Source: Lysinibacillus sp. PLM2 (lineage in GTDB: Bacteria > Bacillota > Bacilli > Bacillales_A > Planococcaceae). From it: a DNA stretch of 64,000 nt. The stretch's first letter is position 1. Every line of letters begins with the position of its first letter. This document shows positions 58,026-64,000 of the stretch, piece after piece. Location: NCBI GenBank assembly GCA_023168345.1, contig AP025689.1:2726001-2790000 (forward strand), in the 5' to 3' direction. Below the pieces are notes generated by a model. That model had not been told where the DNA came from. It worked only from the letters and a program-made list of their open reading frames with translations, and did not search any database. The position numbers and the translations under genes were made by a program.

Positions 58026-58535
58026 TTATAAATTAACAGAACGAGCAATTTGCATCATTTCTTCGAGCTTTGAATCGATATTATGCCCATCAGAAAGTGT
58101 GGAAACTTTTACTCCTCCGCTGTTGACAATTAATTCGTAACTATTCTCATCATTTTTTAAAACGGCAGTAAATCCGAATTCTTCTTCATTTTCTATTGTC
58201 TCTTCTTTTATAATTTCTTTTCCTGTATTTTCTTTAAATAGGTCATAAAGAAGTTTACTATCTTTCCCCTCATTTTCATTCACAAATAAGATAAACTCTT
58301 TACCATCTTTTTGCAACAAGTAGTTTGATTCATCTTCACTTTCCTCAATTGTATATCCAGAAGGCAAAAACACATTTATTTTACCTACAATCGTATTTGG
58401 CTCCTGTACTTCCCCTTCAAATGTAGTCTTTGCATTTTCAAATCCAGTATCAATTTGCTCTTCTAACGATTTCCCACAAGCTGCTAATATGAAAATTGAT
58501 AATAAAGCAGTCAAAATAAGTATCCAGTTTTTCAT
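58026..58535 (-). CDS. Lipoprotein of unknown function
   Basis: A 169-residue protein starting M-K-N-W-I-L-I-L-T with a lipobox I-L-A-A-C, so it should be an outer-surface lipoprotein. The ATG at 58535 is preferred over one two codons earlier because the weak AAGTGAG is then 8 bases away. The mature region is charged and has no motif I recognise. It lies where B. subtilis has ytpP/ytoQ. A stress or envelope role is only a guess from the location. Confidence 0.75.
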   Translation of the reverse strand: MKNWILILTALLSIFILAACGKSLEEQIDTGFENAKTTFEGEVQEPNTIVGKINVFLPSGYTIEESEDESNYLLQKDGKEFILFVNENEGKDSKLLYDLFKENTGKEIIKEETIENEEEFGFTAVLKNDENSYELIVNSGGVKVSTLSDGHNIDSKLEEMMQIARSVNL

Positions 58536-58601
58536 TATCATTTCTCACTTTCTAATCAGAGTTTATTAATCAAAATACACAAACAAAAATTATTGTTTCA
58601 A

Positions 58602-59123
58602 TTATTGTTGGCCAATTTTAAATAAATATTGGCCTATTAATAATTTCACGATATGCTCAAACATTTCAGTACGGTTTACAAGATTTGCTGTAAATACGCC
58701 TACCGCTCCTTTGTTATGTCGAATTCCTTTTTCATTTGTATAAACGTCCATAACTGGTCCAAGTTCCTTCCCTGCTCGAATTTCTTTTGCGACCTCTTCT
58801 GGCAGTAAAAATAATGCGCCAGCTGCAGTTATCACCGTTCCGTCCTTTAATTTAAGGGCACCCCAATTACAGCAATACATATTTCCATCAATCAGCCTAA
58901 CGCCACCTTCCAATCCAAAATTTAGATCGGCGGAAGTTTTTTTGAACGCATTTTCGGCACGATTGATAGCACCTTGTCGTGTTTCTTCATCTGACATAGG
59001 TTGTTCAGAAACATTCGAAGGAACATCAAGTTGTATGTATTCAATATTTTTTAAATAATTTTCAACTATATTTGTAATGGCTTCCGTTTTCGCTTTATTT
59101 TTTGTACCAATTGAAACTAACAT
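58602..59123 (-). CDS. DUF84/YjjX-type inosine/xanthosine triphosphatase
   Basis: A roughly 173-residue NTPase of the YjjX/DUF84 family, which hydrolyses non-canonical purine NTPs such as ITP and XTP. The L-V-S-I-G-T-K-N-K-A-K-T-E-A start and F-G-L-E-G-G-V segment match the family. The start is unsure: TTG at 59138 and ATGs at 59132 and 59123 are possible; the last puts GGAGATG at good spacing. Not in the B. subtilis copy of this locus. House-cleaning role is inferred from the family. Confidence 0.85.
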   Translation of the reverse strand: MLVSIGTKNKAKTEAITNIVENYLKNIEYIQLDVPSNVSEQPMSDEETRQGAINRAENAFKKTSADLNFGLEGGVRLIDGNMYCCNWGALKLKDGTVITAAGALFLLPEEVAKEIRAGKELGPVMDVYTNEKGIRHNKGAVGVFTANLVNRTEMFEHIVKLLIGQYLFKIGQQ

Positions 59124-59193
59124 TCTATTCATCTCCAAAAATAAGGATTCAACTTTATATTTTAAAATAGACGGCTTAATTTATAACGATACT

Positions 59194-59221
59194 GAAAAGA
59201 AAAAGATGCATTTTTTGCACC
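59194..59221 (-). terminator. Terminator after ytoP
   Basis: A short GATGCA/TGCACC stem around TTTTT is followed on the minus strand by TTTTTCTTTTC, directly after the ytoP stop. Confidence 0.6.
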
Positions 59222-59227
59222 TTTCAC

Positions 59228-60304
59228 TTAAACATTTGTACGTATTGAATCAACCGTTGTACGATTAACAGATTTAACAAGCTTAATAAGAAGTTCCTTA
59301 GCAGCAGCGTAATCATCTATGTGAATGATTGAAGCTGCTGTATGAATATATCTTGAACAAATCCCAATTACAGCACTTGGAATCCCATTATTTGCTGTAT
59401 GGACGCGCCCAGCATCAGTTCCACCAGCAGATACGAAAAATTGATATGGGATATGATTTGATTCGGCTGTATCCAATATAAATTCACGTATTCCTCTATG
59501 AGTAACCATCGTGCGGTCATAAATGCGCACAAGTGTACCTTTTCCTAATTGACCAAATTGCGTTTTATCCCCTGTTGTATCATTAGCTGGGGAAGCATCA
59601 AGGGCAAAAAATAAGTCAGGTTGTATCATATTTGCTGATACTTGAGCACCTCTTAAACCTACTTCCTCCATTACGTTTGCCCCTGAATATAAATGATTTT
59701 GTATTTTTTCATCCTTTAATTCTTTTAGTAATTCAATAGCTAATCCACATCCATAACGGTTATCCCAAGCTTTAGCCATGATCTTTTTAGGGTTTTCCAT
59801 TGGAGTGAAAGGACATATTGGAAGAATGGATTGACCTGGTTGTATCCCCATTTCTATAGCTTCTTCCTTACTATCTGCTCCTATATCTATTAACATGTCT
59901 TTAATTTCTGGTGTTTTTGTACGATCCTGTACGGATAATAAATGAGGTGGAATGCTTGCGATTACCCCTGGTATTTCTTTATCTTTTGTATAAACGGTTA
60001 CTCTTTGAGCAAGTAAAACTTGGTTTGACCAACCTCCTAATGGCTGAAAACGGATCATTCCATTATTCGTAATATTGGTAACCATAAAAGCAACTTCATC
60101 CATATGACCTGCTACTAATAATTTAGGAGCGTTATTATCATCTGATTTTTTTAAGCCAAAAATGCCACCTAGATGATCTTGAATAATTTCATCAGAATAT
60201 TTTTCAAGTTGTTCTCTCATAAATTTTCTTACTTCATGTTCATTACCAGGAGCACCAGGTAACTCTGTTAATGTTTTAAATAATTTCAACGTTTCCTCAT
60301 TCAA
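59228..60304 (-). CDS. ytoP: M42-family aminopeptidase YtoP
   Basis: A 358-residue dinuclear metal aminopeptidase of the glutamyl aminopeptidase/PepA type. Metal-site motifs are A-G-H-M-D-E near 66-71, D-N-R-Y-G near 181, E-E-V-G near 212 and D-A-S near 235, plus a late H-T-A. The start is TTG at 60304 with AGGGGAG about 10 bases upstream. Cytosolic peptide turnover is the likely role; it occupies the B. subtilis ytoP position. Confidence 0.92.
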   Translation of the reverse strand: MNEETLKLFKTLTELPGAPGNEHEVRKFMREQLEKYSDEIIQDHLGGIFGLKKSDDNNAPKLLVAGHMDEVAFMVTNITNNGMIRFQPLGGWSNQVLLAQRVTVYTKDKEIPGVIASIPPHLLSVQDRTKTPEIKDMLIDIGADSKEEAIEMGIQPGQSILPICPFTPMENPKKIMAKAWDNRYGCGLAIELLKELKDEKIQNHLYSGANVMEEVGLRGAQVSANMIQPDLFFALDASPANDTTGDKTQFGQLGKGTLVRIYDRTMVTHRGIREFILDTAESNHIPYQFFVSAGGTDAGRVHTANNGIPSAVIGICSRYIHTAASIIHIDDYAAAKELLIKLVKSVNRTTVDSIRTNV

Positions 60305-60407
60305 ATTCCGTACACTCCCCTTGAGTTTATTTAACTTGTTTTATTTTAACATAAAAAACTTCTGATTATTCCCATCGATGTATCTGATATCATTTGAAAC
60401 TTGATAC

Positions 60408-60433
60408 AAATAAAAAAGAAGGGTTTCCCCTTC
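60408..60433 (-). terminator. Terminator of the decayed response regulator
   Basis: GAAGGG and CCCTTC pair around a 4-base loop and are followed on the minus strand by TTTTTTATTT. It has outlasted the gene it served. Confidence 0.7.
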
Positions 60434-60448
60434 GTCATTTATACATTT

Positions 60449-60695
60449 CTATCTATTCGAATTTAAATTTATAACCAAACCTCGAACTGTTTCAATGTAT
60501 ATTTGATTTACACGTCTTGTTCAATTTTCTTTCTAAATTTATGTACAGAGACCGTTTTAACGAAATTGCATCATATCCCCAAACAGCATCATATAATGTT
60601 TCGACACTAACTCTTAAATTATGTTTAGCTATTAGCTCTTTTAGCTTAAAGGGTTTTGTTACTAATTCATCGTAGCCCATATTAAAACTTTGCAT
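60449..60695 (-). pseudogene. Remnant of an OmpR-family response regulator
   Basis: The minus strand encodes G-Y-D-E-L-V-T-K-P-F-K-L-K-E-L, the end of a receiver domain, then L-Y-D-A-V-W-G-Y-D and L-E-R-K-L-N-K from the winged helix. The frame breaks near 60492, and in the next frame I-Y-I-E-T-V-R-G-L ends at a TAG at 60449. The conserved phosphoacceptor half is missing and the receiver is fused directly to the wing, so it is a truncated, frameshifted relic. Confidence 0.78.
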
Positions 60696-60743
60696 AATTT
60701 GAAGCTAGATTGGAATTTCTCATTATTTAAAGGGTGAATGGTT

Positions 60744-60887
60744 ATGAAAATAGAACATATTGAAGCTGGATTAGATTTATCTAGTTCTAAAGAAATGATC
60801 AAGCGATACAACGGGCGAATTGAAGTGGAGAGTAAATGGAACGAAGGTGCATGTTTTAGCATCACATTGCCTATCATGAAAGAGTAA
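60744..60887 (+). pseudogene. Remnant of a sensor histidine kinase C-terminus
   Basis: A 47-codon frame starting ATG encodes A-G-L-D-L-S-S-S-K-E-M-I-K-R-Y then N-G-R-I-E-V-E-S and F-S-I-T-L-P-I, the final part of a HATPase domain (G2 box onward). The rest of the kinase is absent. It faces the opposite way from the response-regulator relic, so a rearrangement or separate decay occurred. Confidence 0.75.
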
Positions 60888-60960
60888 AGGTTTATATACA
60901 GACAGAGACGAATGGAAAAAATAATGTTAAAATTAAGGATATTAAAAAGGAGGATGGCAA

Positions 60961-61275
60961 TTGAAAATACGAGACTTTTTAATAGGAGTTGCCACAGGGG
61001 TTGCAGCTACTATCATCATTAAAGAAACTGCTAATAGGGTATCACCATATGTACCAGCTAACCATGTGTTAAATAATGTAAAAGCGGCATTTAAAAAAGA
61101 AGCACCGATTGACGGCTCCTGGATTTATATGAAAACAGAGGATTTTTATAATGGCGTTACAACAGTACCCGTATATAAAGGTGGCATTTCAAGAATCATG
61201 AACGGAGAAATGGAATCCTTTGAATTTGCAGCAGATGCACGTTCGGGAATTATAGTGGATTTAAAAAGACTGTAA
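60961..61275 (+). CDS. ytzB: YtzB, PepSY-like small protein
   Basis: A 104-residue protein with an N-terminal hydrophobic helix (about 6-24) and a PepSY-like fold with the diagnostic I-D-G-S-W-I-Y near 50-56. It starts with TTG at 60961 after AAAGGAGGATGG. It follows ytoP in B. subtilis too. Function unknown; membrane-associated, probably outside. Confidence 0.88.
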   Translation: MKIRDFLIGVATGVAATIIIKETANRVSPYVPANHVLNNVKAAFKKEAPIDGSWIYMKTEDFYNGVTTVPVYKGGISRIMNGEMESFEFAADARSGIIVDLKRL

Positions 61276-61317
61276 GTTTATTTGGAAATTTTACCGAATT
61301 TTTTTGACTCATAAAAT

Positions 61318-61356
61318 AAGACTCTCGAGGAAGTTTACCTTCAAGAGAGTCTTTTT
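61318..61356 (+). terminator. Terminator after ytzB
   Basis: AAGACTCTC and GAGAGTCTT pair around an 18-base loop (with a minor inner GGAAG/CTTCC pairing) and are followed by TTTTT on the plus strand. Confidence 0.8.
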
Positions 61357-61420
61357 GGTAGATTAATTTGGAATCGAATATATGCTTCTTTACTTCTTTT
61401 CCACTCTATTATTCAAGGCA

Positions 61421-62173
61421 TTACCTACCTAGCCAACCTCCATCAACAGGAATAGTTATACCGTTTACATAATCTGAGGCAGAAGCAGATAAAAATATCG
61501 CGGCCCCTATCAAGTCTTCAGCCTTTCCCCATCTTTTTGCAGGTAATCGATCTAATATTTGTTGGTTTCTTGTTTCATCTGCAATTAATGCACTATTCAT
61601 TTCTGTAGCAATATATCCTGGCGCAATACAATTCACATTAACCCCTCTACCTGCCCATTCGTTAGATAATGTTTTCGTAAAGTTCATAACGCCTGCTTTA
61701 CTAGCTGCGTAGGCTGGTATAAAAAGACCACCTTGATAAGAAATGACCGACGCTAGATTAACGATTTTTCCATAACCTCGTTCAAGCATTTTTGAACCAA
61801 ATAACTTACATAAATGAAATACAGCTGTCATGTTCACTTCTAACACTTCATCCCACACTTCTAAAGGAAATTCTTCAGATGGGTAACGCTTTTGTATACC
61901 GGCATTATTAATCAAAATATCAACCGTATCAATTTCTTCCAAAATTTGTTGAGCGAGTAATTCACGTTGTTCTCTCGAACCTAAATCACATAAGTAATGG
62001 CTTGCCTTTCCACCCATTAGAGAAATCTCTTCAATTGTTTCCTCAGCTGAAGAACGAGAAATAATAATAACTTCAGCTCCTGCTTCGGCAAGCCCTAAAG
62101 AAATGGCTCTCCCTATCCCACGATTTCCCCCTGTTACAATTGCTTTTTTTCCGGATAAATCAAATAACCTCAT
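61421..62173 (-). CDS. kduD: Short-chain dehydrogenase, KduD-like
   Basis: A 250-residue SDR similar to 2-dehydro-3-deoxy-D-gluconate 5-dehydrogenase. The cofactor motif is T-G-G-N-R-G-I-G near 14-21, with N-N-A-G near 89-92, catalytic Ser in L-A-S-V-I-S and Y-A-A-S-K. The start M-R-L-F-D-L-S-G-K-K-A-I-V-T-G-G is typical of KduD. AGGGGGGAG precedes the ATG. It lies downstream of a CtBP-type dehydrogenase and a TIM-barrel protein, suggesting sugar-acid catabolism, though no kdgK/kdgA is visible. Confidence 0.82.
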   Translation of the reverse strand: MRLFDLSGKKAIVTGGNRGIGRAISLGLAEAGAEVIIISRSSAEETIEEISLMGGKASHYLCDLGSREQRELLAQQILEEIDTVDILINNAGIQKRYPSEEFPLEVWDEVLEVNMTAVFHLCKLFGSKMLERGYGKIVNLASVISYQGGLFIPAYAASKAGVMNFTKTLSNEWAGRGVNVNCIAPGYIATEMNSALIADETRNQQILDRLPAKRWGKAEDLIGAAIFLSASASDYVNGITIPVDGGWLGR

Positions 62174-62239
62174 TACTACTCCCCCCTATATTAAACTAAG
62201 ACTTCCTCGTTCTCCTACCTTTTTACATCCAGATAAAAG

Positions 62240-62273
62240 ATAAGAGACTGCATAGTGTTTAATCTATGCAGTC
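62240..62273 (-). terminator. Hairpin between the CtBP-type gene and kduD
   Basis: GACTGCATAG (62246-62255) and CTATGCAGTC (62264-62273) form a perfect 10-bp stem followed on the minus strand by TCTTATCTTTT. It may be a partial terminator within the operon. Confidence 0.6.
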
Positions 62274-62279
62274 ACCTTA

Positions 62280-63236
62280 TTAAACAACTACATACGTTGG
62301 CTGCTGTCCTGCTAGAACATCTACCACATTTTTTGTTGCCTTAGTTCTTAATTCTTCAATTGCCTCTTCTGAATAAAATGCACTATGGGGTGTAAGATAC
62401 ACATTATCGAACGTTAATAGCTCGTGACCAGCTTCGATTGGCTCGTGTTCAATAACATCTAAAGCTGCTCCTGCTATTTTTTTTGATTTTAACCCTTGAA
62501 TTAAAGCTTCCGTTTCAATAATCGGTCCCCGTGCAGTATTTATAATAAACACACCGTCTTTTAATTGTGTTAATCGCTCTTTATTTAATAAATGCATCGT
62601 TTGCTCAACTAAAGGTACGTGGAAGGAAAGAATATCTCCTAATTTGATAGCTTCATCTAGTTCCACTTTTCTCACACCATATTTAGCCATTTCTTCAGCG
62701 CTAACAAACGGATCATAACCTATTAGAGTTAGGCCTAATGGTTGAATTTTTTCAATAACTCGTCGTGGTATTCGGCCAAATCCAAAAATTGCAAATGTTC
62801 TATTTTCAAAACGATAAATTGGTTTTCCAACATTAAAGTTCCATATACCATTTTTCACTGCATTATTAAGCTCAATAACTTTTCGTGTCCATGCCATTAA
62901 TAATGCCAAAGTGTGATTTGAAACTTCTTCAATCCCATAGTCTGGAACATTACAAACTTTAATGCCCAATTCCTTAGCAATGTTAAGATCTATCGTATCT
63001 ACACCTACACCATATCGAGAAATAACTTTACATTTCGTTAAGCTTCTCAGTACACGTTCCGATAAAGGTGCATATTGATTAATAATTGCATCAGCATCTT
63101 TTGCAACTTCAATCACTTCATCTTCTGATTTACATTGTGCCGATACAAAATTAATTTTTAAGCCACTTTCATCTAATACACGTTGTTCAAATTCCAATGT
63201 CTCAAATTCATAATCTGTTAAAACTACTTTAAACAT
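62280..63236 (-). CDS. D-2-hydroxyacid dehydrogenase, C-terminal-binding-protein type
   Basis: A 318-residue NAD-dependent dehydrogenase of the CtBP/phosphoglycerate-dehydrogenase superfamily. The Rossmann motif reads I-F-G-F-G-R-I-P-R-R. The catalytic Arg is in N-T-A-R-G, Glu in E-H-E-P and His in T-P-H-S-A. The K-V-I-S-R-Y-G-V-G-V-D-T-I-D near 68-82 is typical. It overlaps the upstream TIM-barrel gene by 8 bases, so they are coupled. Substrate unknown; serine biosynthesis is unlikely because no ACT domain is present. Confidence 0.85.
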   Translation of the reverse strand: MFKVVLTDYEFETLEFEQRVLDESGLKINFVSAQCKSEDEVIEVAKDADAIINQYAPLSERVLRSLTKCKVISRYGVGVDTIDLNIAKELGIKVCNVPDYGIEEVSNHTLALLMAWTRKVIELNNAVKNGIWNFNVGKPIYRFENRTFAIFGFGRIPRRVIEKIQPLGLTLIGYDPFVSAEEMAKYGVRKVELDEAIKLGDILSFHVPLVEQTMHLLNKERLTQLKDGVFIINTARGPIIETEALIQGLKSKKIAGAALDVIEHEPIEAGHELLTFDNVYLTPHSAFYSEEAIEELRTKATKNVVDVLAGQQPTYVVV

Positions 63237-64000
63237 TTCTATGCCCTACTTCCACTTTAGGAACACCTAATCCAGTTGCTCCTAATTTTGATGTCTTAGC
63301 ATCAGGGCAATAGCGCTTAATCATATCTACACCAATTGCAGCACGTCGTACACGCTCTTGAACTAAAGAAAGGTTTGTAGATTCCCACTGTTTTCCAGAA
63401 GGATAAACATCGGGATGATTACGTAAACCAAATTTGATATAAACCGGAGATAATACACGAATAATCTCTGGAATTTCATAATAACGTAAGAAACCGCCAA
63501 AGTTATCTGGCACTTCAATATAGATATCAATTGGAATATCAATGGACTGACGAATTGCTGCAAGTTTAGCTAACGTTAAAGATGATGGTACATTGTACGT
63601 ATCAGCACCTAAATCTTGCATGATTTTTACTGAAACAGGGTTGCATGCCCCCATTTGCACCGATACTTTTACAATAAAGTCAGCTGGAAGTAGACCTTCC
63701 TCTTTCATTTTTTTAGTAATATATAATAATCCTTCGTCAGCTACGAGAGCTCCACGTAAACCAAGAGCTGCTCCACGTCTTAAATCCTCAATTGCATAAA
63801 CTAATTGATTTGCACCCTCGTGACGTAATGCCTGTGATTTACCAGCAGTAGTTAAGGGGCCAGCACTAATATCCCAGGTACCACGTGGACCAACAAAAAG
63901 ACTTAATTCCATTCCACGCTCCGCCGTTAGTTCACACATTTCCTTGATTTCCTCATCCGTTTGAAGCATAATGCCACTGCCTTGTGAAATACGATGAATT
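63229..64000 (-). CDS. TIM-barrel protein, U32-peptidase-like (N-terminus beyond right edge)
   Basis: The 3' part of a gene; the frame stays open through base 64000 (I-H-R-I-S-Q-G-S-G-I before the first internal Met), so the true start is outside. About 257 residues are visible. D-T-Y-N-V-P-S-S-L-T-L and repeated alternating strands and helices suggest a TIM barrel like U32-family proteins, but the U32 cysteine signature is not seen in this part. It leads the operon with the CtBP-type dehydrogenase and kduD. Function not assigned. Confidence 0.6.
   Translation of the reverse strand, partial: IHRISQGSGIMLQTDEEIKEMCELTAERGMELSLFVGPRGTWDISAGPLTTAGKSQALRHEGANQLVYAIEDLRRGAALGLRGALVADEGLLYITKKMKEEGLLPADFIVKVSVQMGACNPVSVKIMQDLGADTYNVPSSLTLAKLAAIRQSIDIPIDIYIEVPDNFGGFLRYYEIPEIIRVLSPVYIKFGLRNHPDVYPSGKQWESTNLSLVQERVRRAAIGVDMIKRYCPDAKTSKLGATGLGVPKVEVGHRNV

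Noticed and set aside
60662-60877. 71-codon minus-strand frame between the two-component relics
   Set aside because: It is antisense to the histidine-kinase relic, which matches a known domain in the other direction.

Overview
This is a chromosomal window from a low-GC, spore-forming member of the Bacillales. Gene order closely follows the Bacillus subtilis ytoI to rpsD to tyrS to acsA/acuABC to ccpA to aroA to murC to sftA to ytoP to ytzB region. A small acid-soluble spore protein, an S4-type rpsD leader, a Tyr T-box, CcpA and EzrA all fit a Firmicute. Extra or rearranged genes (a liv cluster beside ald, an arg cluster after tyrS, an FtsA-like gene beside ytxH) suggest a Lysinibacillus/Solibacillus-type Planococcaceae rather than Bacillus proper; that placement is inference. 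No rRNA, tRNA, CRISPR array, IS element or prophage was seen.

Layout. 1-9.1 kb: ytoI (runs off the left edge), ytkL, an M24 peptidase, the branched-chain amino-acid ABC transporter livK-livHMGF read leftward with a candidate CodY box, and ald. 9.4-11.3 kb: a UspA protein and a membrane acyltransferase. 11.5-17 kb: ytxK, tpx, sppI(yteJ)-sppA, an acyl-CoA ligase and an alpha/beta SASP. 17-27 kb: thiI-nifZ, ezrA, hisJ-ytsP, dgcP, rpsD with its leader, and a CNNM/CorC protein whose Shine-Dalgarno appears to be brought to its TTG start by a hairpin. 27.6-32 kb: two chemoreceptors facing away from each other across an AT-rich gap. 32-41 kb: T-box-controlled tyrS, a class A penicillin-binding protein, and the argCJBD operon behind a clear sigma-A promoter with two ARG-box-like elements. 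41-46.9 kb: acsA diverging from acuABC (acetyl-CoA synthetase and its acetylation switch), then ccpA. 47-58 kb: aroA(G), an FtsA-like ATPase carrying tandem beta-grasp-like modules, ytxH, ytxG, murC, sftA, ytpR and ytpQ. 58-61.3 kb: an unknown lipoprotein, a DUF84 NTPase, ytoP, the decayed ends of a two-component system, and ytzB. 61.4-64 kb: a sugar-acid-type catabolic cluster (KduD-like SDR, CtBP-like 2-hydroxyacid dehydrogenase, and a TIM-barrel protein cut by the right edge).

How the genes work together. Much of the window links carbon and nitrogen status to metabolism: CcpA, AcsA with AcuABC, Ald, Liv transport, arginine and aromatic synthesis. A second theme is the envelope and division: EzrA, SftA, MurC, PBP, SppA and the FtsA-like protein. 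Start codons were moved from the longest reading frame wherever a Shine-Dalgarno decided them, and many are TTG or GTG. The least understood item is the FtsA-like gene at 48.3-50.4 kb.
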